A stretch of 64,000 nt of DNA from the NCBI GenBank assembly GCA_009699865.1, contig WLNJ01000001.1, forward strand, positions 62,001 through 126,000. The letters are read 5' to 3'. The DNA is from Actinomycetota bacterium. Its GTDB lineage: Bacteria > Actinomycetota > Thermoleophilia > Solirubrobacterales > Solirubrobacteraceae. The translations under genes were made by a program, and so were the position numbers. Positions 41,407 through 48,871 of the stretch are shown one piece after another. Numbering within the stretch: the stretch's first letter is position 1; every line of letters begins with the position of its first letter. The notes below the pieces were generated by a model. It saw nothing but the letters and a program-made list of their open reading frames with translations, made no database searches and was not told where the DNA came from.

Positions 41407-42387
41407 TCAGCGGAGCAAGCCATCCGCTTCGAGAGTCTGCCTCAGGCCGGTCTCAAGTCCCCTCGGGCTATATCCAAGCTCAGCCTTGGCCTTATCGCTG
41501 CTGGCCCAGAAGGTAACCCCATCGGCACTGTCGGCGACCTCCTTGAGGTTAGGCCCGGCTCCGAGTGCTGGCCCTGCGATCCGTCCAACTGGGTTGAGCG
41601 CGCGGACTATTCCCGCTGGAACCGTCAACCGCGGAACCCTGCGGCCCAGAATCCTGGCTTCGGTAGCCACCACACCGCGCAGCGTTTCAATGTCGCCACC
41701 GAGCACATAGGACTCACCAGGACGACCCTTGTCTAGGGCCAGCAGGATCCCGGCTGCAACATCGTCACGGTGGACAACACTTAGACCAAGGTCAGGGAAC
41801 AACATCGCGGGAAGCTGCCGCTTGGCGTACTTGGTGATGACTCCACCCAAGGCGCTGTGGTCAGCCGGTCCGTAGACACCGCCGGGCTGGACAATCACAA
41901 GCGGCAGGCCAGCCTGAGCAATCCGCTCAGCCTCTAGCTGGGCGAGCACCTTGGTCTCCTCGTAACAGGACGTATAACCCTTGCCCTCATGCGTGAATGT
42001 CTCATCAACTATTAGCCCCTTGGTATCTCCGAAGGTGGCGCAGGTTGAGACATAGACAGCCTTGCCAACCCCAGCCTTTCGGGCAGCCTCTAGAACATTG
42101 ACGGTTCCATCAACGTTTGCTCGTCGCATCGGCTCCATCTCGGCCTTGCTGATCCCCACCTCATAGACCGCAGCGCAGTGGATCGCCGCGTCACACCCCT
42201 CCATTGCGCGCTCGATGGCAGCCGTGTCATCGAGGTCACCTTGAGCGATTGAAACTCCACGGCTCTTGAGTTCCATCGCCTTCTCCGGTGAGCGCACAAG
42301 CGCGACGACTTGGTCACCTCTCGCCTGCGCGAGTCGTGCGACTTCCCCGCCAATGAACCCCGTTGCTCCAGTTAAGAAGATCTTCAC
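41407..42387 (-). CDS. NAD-dependent epimerase/dehydratase family protein (extended SDR)
   Basis: This 326-residue extended short-chain dehydrogenase has the NAD-binding TGATGFIGGEVARLA, an acidic QGDLDD at the second strand, YVSTCATFGD, and the catalytic pair in YTSCYEETKVLAQ (YxxxK with C-Y-E-E-T-K). VVHRDDVAAGILLAL is typical of dihydroflavonol-reductase-like SDRs. The substrate is unknown; the sequence resembles hopanoid/sterol- or flavonol-type SDRs more than nucleotide-sugar epimerases. The GTG start has TAGGTT 7 bases upstream, so it probably has its own promoter despite lying between repair and cell-wall genes. Confidence 0.82.
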   Translation of the reverse strand: MKIFLTGATGFIGGEVARLAQARGDQVVALVRSPEKAMELKSRGVSIAQGDLDDTAAIERAMEGCDAAIHCAAVYEVGISKAEMEPMRRANVDGTVNVLEAARKAGVGKAVYVSTCATFGDTKGLIVDETFTHEGKGYTSCYEETKVLAQLEAERIAQAGLPLVIVQPGGVYGPADHSALGGVITKYAKRQLPAMLFPDLGLSVVHRDDVAAGILLALDKGRPGESYVLGGDIETLRGVVATEARILGRRVPRLTVPAGIVRALNPVGRIAGPALGAGPNLKEVADSADGVTFWASSDKAKAELGYSPRGLETGLRQTLEADGLLR

Positions 42388-42394
42388 GTGAGAA

Positions 42395-42400
42395 AACCTA
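42395..42400 (-). promoter_or_regulatory. candidate leaderless -10 box of the SDR gene
   Basis: CGC-TAGGTT on the minus strand, 7 bases before GTG 42387. Confidence 0.48.
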
Positions 42401-42415
42401 GCGCCTCAACCAACC

Positions 42416-42991
42416 TCAACGGACTGAAAGTTCCTTGGAGTACTTGGCCTCATAGTCAGACTTGGCCGACAACACGCGCTCGACATAAGCCTTGGTCTCG
42501 GGGAACGGAATCTCATCAACCCGGAGGCCGTGCCCGTCTGCTTTGGCGCTCGCGACCCACTTGTCCACATTGCCCATGCCCGCGTTGTAAGACGCGACGG
42601 CGAGAGTCGTATCACCGTCGTACCTCTGGAGGAGATACCTCAGGTACCAAGAGCCGTAACGGATATTGACCTGCGGGTCGCCAAGATCCGTCGGAACAAA
42701 AGCTGTACCCCCGCTCTTCTTCGCAATGAACAGCGCTGTACTGGGGAGAATCTGCATTAGACCCTCGGCCCCAGCAGAGGACGGACGAGGGTTGAACTTC
42801 GTCTCGGCGTAGATGACCGCGGCAATCAGATACGGATCAAGGTCCTTCGCGCGCGCCTGCTGTCTAACCACGCTTGCATGGTTCAACGGAAGGGTCAGCT
42901 CTCTCACCGCCCCATTTAGCTTCGACAGTTGGCTTAGTCCGACGACACCGGTCAGCCCGAGACACAGCAGGATGAAAACGCGCCGGCTCAA
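42416..42991 (-). CDS. lytic transglycosylase (SLT domain)
   Basis: This 191-residue secreted or membrane-anchored cell-wall enzyme starts with a hydrophobic segment (residues 5-20, FILLCLGLTGVVGL). The SLT domain contains LIAAVIYAETKFNP with the catalytic Glu, SSAGAEGLMQILPSTA, NIRYGSWYLRYLL and LAVASYNAG. It cleaves peptidoglycan between MurNAc and GlcNAc. The start is TTG 42991, overlapping the coaE stop (TTGA), so translation is coupled to coaE. A start further in would remove the signal anchor. Confidence 0.9.
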   Translation of the reverse strand: MSRRVFILLCLGLTGVVGLSQLSKLNGAVRELTLPLNHASVVRQQARAKDLDPYLIAAVIYAETKFNPRPSSAGAEGLMQILPSTALFIAKKSGGTAFVPTDLGDPQVNIRYGSWYLRYLLQRYDGDTTLAVASYNAGMGNVDKWVASAKADGHGLRVDEIPFPETKAYVERVLSAKSDYEAKYSKELSVR

Positions 42992-43614
42992 GCCGTTATC
43001 CCAGCAACAACCTCGCTCAGCTTGCTCTCGAGCTCAACCTCAGAGCCATCGTTGAGGACAGTCCACTCAGCGCGGGATGCCTTGTCCGCCTGGGAAAACT
43101 GTCGGGCGGCACGCTCGTCGACGGCCGCATGCCCTCTCGAAGCCGCTCGCTGGGCTCGGACATCCTCATCGGTCACCACGCAAATCGTTGTGTCGAAGAC
43201 CGTTTCCATTCCGCTCTCAAACAGAAGGGGTACCTCAACAACGGCGAGCAGCGGCTTTGGCGTGCTCGCCCCCAAACCTGACTGCCACTCCTGAATGCGC
43301 TGGCCAACCCGGGGCCAGATCAGCTCCTCCATCCACTGCCTGCCCGCTGGGTCGCTGAAGACCGCCGTGGCAAGCGCTTGCCTGTCTAGTACCCCTTCAG
43401 TAGCAACCGAAGGACCGAACTTGGCAACCATCTCGCCGACAACCTCGGGCTCAGCCTGGATTTGATGGACAACCTCATCAGCAGACAGAACCGCGCAGCC
43501 GAGTCGGTTCAATGCACGCAGGGCGGTTGATTTACCGGCTCCCATACCCCCGGTCAGTCCTACAAAAGGTATTCCGTCAGGAGTCGGAATCCGCGGCCTC
43601 GCCGGCCGGTTCAT
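42988..43614 (-). CDS. coaE: dephospho-CoA kinase
   Basis: CoaE phosphorylates dephospho-CoA in the last step of CoA synthesis. The protein of about 208 residues has the P-loop FVGLTGGMGAGKSTALRAL, LSADEVVHQ, AVVEVPLLFESGMETVFD and the lid region RAQRAASRGHAAVDERAARQ. ATG 43614 gives the usual family length and overlaps the end of rpsA by 38 bases; a start at 43659 would extend further into rpsA. The rpsA-coaE order is common in actinobacteria. Confidence 0.93.
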   Translation of the reverse strand: MNRPARPRIPTPDGIPFVGLTGGMGAGKSTALRALNRLGCAVLSADEVVHQIQAEPEVVGEMVAKFGPSVATEGVLDRQALATAVFSDPAGRQWMEELIWPRVGQRIQEWQSGLGASTPKPLLAVVEVPLLFESGMETVFDTTICVVTDEDVRAQRAASRGHAAVDERAARQFSQADKASRAEWTVLNDGSEVELESKLSEVVAGITA

Positions 43615-45046
43615 CCTCTGCGTCGGCTGCCACGTCGGCGGCCGGCGATTCTTCCTCAACTACTGGCTCCTCAGCGGGTGCCTCTGCTTCAGCTTCAGCG
43701 GGTGCCTCTGCTTCAGCTTCAGCGGGTGCCTCTGCCTCAGCTTCAGCGGGTGCCTCTGCCTCAGCTTCAGCGGGTGCCTCTGCCTCAGCAGGTGCTTCGT
43801 CGGCAGCTGCGTCGGCTTCTCCAGAAGTTGGGTCAGCAGCTGCAAGAGGATCCTCTTCGCCAAGCTCAACATCGACAACTGACGCATCAAAGTCAGCTGG
43901 TGTCTCTGCGTAGGCTTCAGGCTGTTCGGCCTCAGCGCGCTTCATGGAAAGAGAAACGCGACGACGCTCATCGTCGATCTCAAGGAACTTGACGATGACG
44001 GTCATGCCCGGCTCAACAACCTCGCGAGGGTTTTCAACATGGCGGTCGGCCAGCTCACTGATGTGAACAAGGCCCTCAACGCCATCCTGGATCTCTACGA
44101 AGGCGCCGAACTGAACGCACTTAGTGACCTTGCCTGTGGTCTCGTCGCCAACACCAAACGTGTCGACAACCTGCTGCCACGGATCGGCCTGAGTCTGCTT
44201 GAGCCCAAGGCTGATGCGCTGACGCTCCCGGTCAATGTCAAGAACCTTGACGTTGACAAGGTCGCCGATGGCAACAACCTCACTTGGGTGATTGACATGC
44301 GACCACGAAAGCTCAGAAATATGGATCAGGCCGTCAATCCCCTCGAGGTCAACGAAAGCGCCGAACTCAACAATGTTGGAGACGGTGCCCTCAACGATCT
44401 TGCCTGGCTCGAGCCGGTCAAGGATGGTCTGACGCACTTCCTTGCGCTCCTCTTCAAGCACTGCGCGTCGAGAGAGAACAACGTTGTTGCGTGAGCGGTT
44501 GAGCTCAATGACCTTGCACTCAATTGGGTTGCCCATGAACTCGTCAAGGTTGGCCACTCGCCTGATGTCCACGAGCGATGCCGGAAGGAAGCCGCGAACG
44601 CCGAGGTCGATAATCAGGCCGCCCTTGACAACTTCGATGACTGTTCCCTCAACTGGGGTACCAGCTTCAGCAGATTCCTCAATGCGGCGCCAAGCCTTCT
44701 CAAAGCGAGCTCGCTTACGCGAGAGAATGAGTCGGCCTTCCTGATCTTCCTTAGTGAGGACGAGGGCGTCCACCTCTTCGCCGATCTCAACTTCGCCGTG
44801 AGTGTCGACCGACTTGCGGATCGAAAGCTCGTTGGCAGGAATGACGCCTTCGCTCTTGTAGCCGATGTCGACAAGGACTTCGTCGTTATCGATGCGTACG
44901 ACCTTGCCGGAGACAACATCGCCTTCAGCAAAGTTGGTGAGCGTTGCTTCGTAGTTGGGAACGATCTTGCCGTCGATCTCGAGGAGCAAACCGTTGCTGC
45001 CTTCGACGATCTTCGCGTTAGTTGGGATTTCAGAGGTAGTTGACAT
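43577..45046 (-). CDS. rpsA: 30S ribosomal protein S1
   Basis: This 489-residue protein has four S1 RNA-binding repeats (about residues 40-105, 121-190, 206-278, 292-365), each with the GxVxxxxxxGxxVD pattern, for example GTVSNIVEFGAFVDLEGIDG. S1 helps mRNA bind the ribosome. The last 110 residues are an acidic, alanine/proline-rich tail containing about five EAEAEAPA repeats. ATG 45046 begins the conserved MSTTSEIPT segment; a longer frame upstream covers the TACCCT box and is unlikely. The gene is the first of a group with coaE and the transglycosylase. Confidence 0.96.
   Translation of the reverse strand: MSTTSEIPTNAKIVEGSNGLLLEIDGKIVPNYEATLTNFAEGDVVSGKVVRIDNDEVLVDIGYKSEGVIPANELSIRKSVDTHGEVEIGEEVDALVLTKEDQEGRLILSRKRARFEKAWRRIEESAEAGTPVEGTVIEVVKGGLIIDLGVRGFLPASLVDIRRVANLDEFMGNPIECKVIELNRSRNNVVLSRRAVLEEERKEVRQTILDRLEPGKIVEGTVSNIVEFGAFVDLEGIDGLIHISELSWSHVNHPSEVVAIGDLVNVKVLDIDRERQRISLGLKQTQADPWQQVVDTFGVGDETTGKVTKCVQFGAFVEIQDGVEGLVHISELADRHVENPREVVEPGMTVIVKFLEIDDERRRVSLSMKRAEAEQPEAYAETPADFDASVVDVELGEEDPLAAADPTSGEADAAADEAPAEAEAPAEAEAEAPAEAEAEAPAEAEAEAPAEAEAEAPAEEPVVEEESPAADVAADAEDEPAGEAADSDS
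43681..43794. repeat. 24-base tandem repeat inside rpsA
   Basis: Four complete 24-base units (43681, 43705, 43729, 43753) and one 18-base partial unit encode the 8-residue repeat with APAEAEAE character in the S1 tail. Units 3 and 4 differ from 1 and 2 by one synonymous change (CTT to CTC in the plus-strand text). The array is in frame, so copy-number change would lengthen or shorten the tail without a frameshift. Confidence 0.9.
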
Positions 45047-45055
45047 TGGACGGGG

Positions 45056-45061
45056 AGGGTA
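45056..45061 (-). promoter_or_regulatory. candidate -10 box of rpsA
   Basis: GC-TACCCT on the minus strand, 9 bases before ATG 45046. It sits in the 38-base gap after the transporter gene and would separate rpsA from the polA operon. Confidence 0.45.
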
Positions 45062-45084
45062 GCGGGATCCGGCGCCCAACGAGT

Positions 45085-46008
45085 TCAGGGGCCACCTTCA
45101 TGCCCGAGTGGCCACAGGACAAGCCCGGCCCCAGCAGCCAACATCGCAACCCCTCCGAGACGGCCAACCCCGATCGTGACGACAGTTAAGTCCAATATTC
45201 CAAGGGCATCTGCCGCTATCCCAAAGAGGAGACCACCAGCGATGGTGGCGGCAGCGACCCCCGCCGCGCCGATCACAGGCACGGCCTTGAGCGTTGCCAT
45301 CACATACACCGCACCGAGCGGCCCGCCGAGCAATGCCCACCATGGGACCGGTGCCCCAGATCCCCCGTCATGTCCGAAGATCAGGACCACCGCTGAGATC
45401 ACAAAGAGGTAAAGGCACCCCACGCAGGTTTGGGCAACAGCCGCCCCTAACCCCCCAACACGTAGCGCTAGGCGCGAGTTGACCGGTGGCTGAAACGCAA
45501 CAAGAATGCCGGCCAGCAACGCGCAGGTAGCTGGCAGCACCTCAAGCCCCTTCGCCTCACCACCACTAATCACTGCGGTCGCCACGAGGAGGAGCGCGAC
45601 GCCAAACCAGGTCCGGGCTGTCGGAACCCTTCGCCGGACACCCACAAAGCCGCGCCAGTCGATCAAGACGGCGCCAAGAAGAGTCCCGGCAACCGAGGCT
45701 GCGGCAAGACCGCCAGCCCCGAGGTCGTCAACTGTGAGGACTGCGACCAGAACATAAGTCCCGCCTATCAAGCCACCAGCAAGATCAACCAGAGAAACCC
45801 CACTCAACCGTCGCGGCAGTCCCGCCACCGAGCCAACCCCAGACACACAGACGCTCGCAATTACCAGCACCACAAGCCCACTAAGAAACGAGGACGTACT
45901 GGCGACAAGCACTCCGACGCTGTGCCCAAGCCTCCCATTGATCGGCCCCTGTAAGGCTGCCATTCCGCCCAGCACCCCGGCCGAGGCTGCTGCGCCTAGC
46001 CGAGTCAC
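45085..46008 (-). CDS. YdcZ-type DMT transporter with two DUF606 repeats
   Basis: This 307-residue protein with about ten membrane segments is made of two similar halves of five. The first half carries LQGPINGRLG and ASTSSFLSG; the second repeats FQPPVNSRLALRVG and AVAQTCVG. This is the DUF606 (YdcZ) family of the drug/metabolite transporter superfamily, here in the fused two-domain form. The substrate is unknown. The GTG start overlaps the acyltransferase stop (GTGA). It is the last gene of the polA-led run. Confidence 0.85.
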   Translation of the reverse strand: MTRLGAAASAGVLGGMAALQGPINGRLGHSVGVLVASTSSFLSGLVVLVIASVCVSGVGSVAGLPRRLSGVSLVDLAGGLIGGTYVLVAVLTVDDLGAGGLAAASVAGTLLGAVLIDWRGFVGVRRRVPTARTWFGVALLLVATAVISGGEAKGLEVLPATCALLAGILVAFQPPVNSRLALRVGGLGAAVAQTCVGCLYLFVISAVVLIFGHDGGSGAPVPWWALLGGPLGAVYVMATLKAVPVIGAAGVAAATIAGGLLFGIAADALGILDLTVVTIGVGRLGGVAMLAAGAGLVLWPLGHEGGP

Positions 46009-47243
46009 CGGCCTTGGACTACCTGGCGACGGCGATGCGACAGCGCAATCAGGCGTTTCTCAACCAGAGTCCATGACAGCCCAGCCAGACCAATGCTCAC
46101 AGCAAGTGAGACCAAGACGGCGAGCAGAACAACGGGCCATGATCCGGTCACTCCCTCTCCACCTGGCTCTGCAAGGTACCCGTGCTCACCTAGAGCCCAG
46201 TGAAGGTTGCCAGCGAGCACGGTAAGCACAGCCAAGTGCCATAGATAGAGGCCGTAAGAGATCTCGCCCACCCGGCTTAACCAGCCCGAGCCCAGGGTTC
46301 TCCCCACAAGTCCTATGCCGGGGACCGCACAGACACCGGCCAACACGAGGCCGCCCGCAACCAGAGCCCGGAGCTCGTGGTCAGTGACCGTGGCTAGACC
46401 CCAGGCCTGACTCCCAAAGCCGATCGAACCAAAGGGAGAGTTGCCGTGGACAGCGCCAATCAGTCCGTAGGCCATTAGAGCTGCCAAAGCGGGAACCCAA
46501 GGGCGCCTCGAGCAAAGGGCAAGTAGGTGGCTACTACGTTCGCCGCCCTCTCTCATCACAAGCAGTACCGCAATCAGCATCCCCAAGGCAAACTGGTCAA
46601 GGGCCGCTGGGAGTGCCGTCAACGGAACAATCGCGCCAGCCCTGTCACCGCCGTAGTGAGACACCACCATCACCTTCCATGCCACTGACGCCAAGATCAG
46701 AAGTCCAAGACCTGCAAGAACAACCCGGCCGCGGGACTTCGTGGTTGCAGCCACCCGGCTGACTATCAGAGCGAGAAGGGCCGCCCAGAATGGCAGGAAG
46801 ACATAGAACGCAACCTCCACACACAATGTCCAGGCCTGTCCGATCCCCCCGACAAAAGTCTCCAAGCGGTAGGCCTGCAGGAAGCCGAAGTAGGTAACAA
46901 CCCCACCCCCAGTAAAGACCTGAGCGGTCCGACCTAGCAGTACCGCCACGAGAGGAAGCGCTAGCCAATAGGCCGGAACGATCCGAAAGAGGCGGTGCCG
47001 GCCGTAGTCCCTCGTCGAGGGGCGCTCCTCACCCTGAATCAGGCTCCTAGCGAATGGGCGGAAAAGAAGCAACCCACTAATGCAGTAGAACAGCGGAACG
47101 CCCACACTTAGGTAGTACCCGTAGTTAGTGGAGCTCAGGTGACCAGTAACAAACAGGGCGTGATAGCCGAAGATAAGAAGCGCTGCAACCGCACGGAGCG
47201 AGTCAACCAGTGGGAGCCTTGCCGACTTCGTGCCACCCCTCAC
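46005..47243 (-). CDS. acyltransferase-3 family membrane O-acyltransferase (OafA-like)
   Basis: This 412-residue protein has about ten membrane segments. LPLVDSLRAVAALLIFGYHALF contains the family RAxA and the key H in the first segment. YGRHRLFRIVPAYWLALPL matches the second conserved motif (R-x-x-R-I-x-P), and GQAWTLCVEVAFYVFLPF is the W-T/S-L-x-x-E motif. It would acetylate sugars or lipids at the membrane, most likely a surface glycan. It is coupled by 4-base overlaps to both its upstream GT-C-like gene and the downstream transporter, so the three may act together. Confidence 0.88.
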   Translation of the reverse strand: MRGGTKSARLPLVDSLRAVAALLIFGYHALFVTGHLSSTNYGYYLSVGVPLFYCISGLLLFRPFARSLIQGEERPSTRDYGRHRLFRIVPAYWLALPLVAVLLGRTAQVFTGGGVVTYFGFLQAYRLETFVGGIGQAWTLCVEVAFYVFLPFWAALLALIVSRVAATTKSRGRVVLAGLGLLILASVAWKVMVVSHYGGDRAGAIVPLTALPAALDQFALGMLIAVLLVMREGGERSSHLLALCSRRPWVPALAALMAYGLIGAVHGNSPFGSIGFGSQAWGLATVTDHELRALVAGGLVLAGVCAVPGIGLVGRTLGSGWLSRVGEISYGLYLWHLAVLTVLAGNLHWALGEHGYLAEPGGEGVTGSWPVVLLAVLVSLAVSIGLAGLSWTLVEKRLIALSHRRRQVVQGR

Positions 47244-48871
47244 CTTGTGGGAGCTCCACTAATCCGCAGCACCGTCACACAGCCCTGCTTCCAAACAACA
47301 CGAGTGAAGGGACGAACTGTCCTGAAGAAGCCAGGTTTTGCCCTGCAGTCCTCGATGATGAACCCGCCACCCCGCCGTACAAGCAAGCTGCGAGCTTCGG
47401 CGGTGCTGAGCTGACCTGCGAAGAGCCTGTCTAGCTGCTTCCGGCGGACAGGGGATTGAGGAGTCCAAGAGTCAGCCCCCAGCCAAGACTGCCTTCCGGT
47501 GTAGGCGGGAATGACAGTGGCAAGATAATTCTCGGTCACGACTCCCCCCGACTCAGGGTTTTCATCCAACCAACGCAACGCGGATCGCTCATCAGCAGTC
47601 AGGAAGAAAGGCTGCAACCCAGCATTGACGGCATCGCGCATTTGCGTCACCCGGTACACCGTTCCCGGTACGACCAGAAGACCGACCAAGACCGCCGCGA
47701 GGAGCCGACCGAGCTGTTTGGTCTTGAGAGCATCCCTGAGCGCCAATACGGCCAGAATCGCAAGAGGAAACTGAATCCCCTGAACGGCATGGAACGGAAA
47801 TGTGCCAAGCGGTGCGTAATAGACGAGAAGTGCGGCAATCGGCCACATCCGTAGCGCTACCGAGCCAGCAGAGCCCCAGCGGTCTCCTCCCGGCCGATAG
47901 GACCACGCGGCTGGTATCGCTAATGGGGCCAAGGTCGCGATCAGCACCCACACTGGCCACCTAGGTAGGTCATTCGCCTTGCCCGCAAGTTCCCAAGCCG
48001 GATCAGTCTTAGACAGAACGAAGTAGTAGATCAGCGGAACCAAGGGCGCTACGAGCACCGGTAGCGCAGATTTGGCTACCGCCCCGACCGAGCGCCCATC
48101 GGACTTGAATCTGATCGCTTCCGTAACAGCAATGGCGACCATCAGAGTGGCACCCTGCCATGGCTGAAGCCAGGCAGCGAACACCGCGCAGACGGCTGCG
48201 AGAGCGACCATCTTCTTGTTGCCATCACGACCGCGCTCCCACGCCAGCAGGCCCAGCGGGACCAGTCCGACGGCAACGGCTGAAAAGACATAACCCCAGA
48301 GGTAAGAGCCAGTCCAAGTCTCCCCCCCGGCAAAGTCAAGTTGAAACTTTGCAGCAGCCCCCGGCGCGAGGGTCCATCCTGCCAGTGCCGCTGCGGGAGC
48401 ACAGTAGAAGAGGCCGATCACCATGGCAATCCGGCGGTCGGACCGCCTCGGGATATGCCGGTGAACTATTCCCGTCACCCCGAAGAACAGGGCGGCAATC
48501 GCAAATGGCTTGGCTAGGGCATAGCTGACAACCAGCCCGACTCCCAGCCGATAGGCCAGCCCGCTGAGGAGAACTCCTGGATGAACGAATGTGTAGTCAA
48601 GGGGCCCAAAGTCGTAGAGGTTGGCCGCCGCAAAGTGCTGGCTCGACTGACGCAGCCAGTTGAGGTACTGGAGTGGGTCGACAACCAGGAACCCGTCCCC
48701 TCCAGTAACTACGCCGCCTTTGACGATTGTCCGCAGGACTAGTCCGCCGAGCACAGCGAACGCGAGCAGGCCAAGGGCCGCCAAGACAAGCCACTCAAAC
48801 CTGTCTCGCCGACCCTCGGGCGTACCCTCAGCCCGGCCGTGATGGTCAGTGAGGGTCGTTGCGTCAGTCAC
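47240..48871 (-). CDS. GT-C-like membrane protein, paralogue E of the five-member family
   Basis: This 543-residue copy lies about 29 kb from the others, in an operon with polA. Motifs are recognisable but changed: VVDPLQYLNWLRQSSQHF (DP for DQ), FVHPGVLLSGL, WLQPWQGATL (QGAT for QGAE), PLIYYFVLSKTDPAWELAGK, FPFHAVQG, VPGTVYR, a soluble tail with ADSWTPQSPVRR, a degraded RRGGGFIIEDC and QGCVTVLR. It keeps the fold but may differ in substrate. It is followed by an acyltransferase-3. The GTG start overlaps the polA stop (GTGA). No enzyme activity is known to me. Confidence 0.72.
   Translation of the reverse strand: MTDATTLTDHHGRAEGTPEGRRDRFEWLVLAALGLLAFAVLGGLVLRTIVKGGVVTGGDGFLVVDPLQYLNWLRQSSQHFAAANLYDFGPLDYTFVHPGVLLSGLAYRLGVGLVVSYALAKPFAIAALFFGVTGIVHRHIPRRSDRRIAMVIGLFYCAPAAALAGWTLAPGAAAKFQLDFAGGETWTGSYLWGYVFSAVAVGLVPLGLLAWERGRDGNKKMVALAAVCAVFAAWLQPWQGATLMVAIAVTEAIRFKSDGRSVGAVAKSALPVLVAPLVPLIYYFVLSKTDPAWELAGKANDLPRWPVWVLIATLAPLAIPAAWSYRPGGDRWGSAGSVALRMWPIAALLVYYAPLGTFPFHAVQGIQFPLAILAVLALRDALKTKQLGRLLAAVLVGLLVVPGTVYRVTQMRDAVNAGLQPFFLTADERSALRWLDENPESGGVVTENYLATVIPAYTGRQSWLGADSWTPQSPVRRKQLDRLFAGQLSTAEARSLLVRRGGGFIIEDCRAKPGFFRTVRPFTRVVWKQGCVTVLRISGAPTR

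Noticed and set aside
43681-43794. Repeat array considered as a CRISPR or intergenic repeat
   Set aside because: Units are adjacent without spacers, in frame, and encode the S1 tail.
43678-43992. Antisense leucine/proline-rich frame over the rpsA repeat
   Set aside because: It is the mirror of the 24-base repeat and has no start signal or domain.
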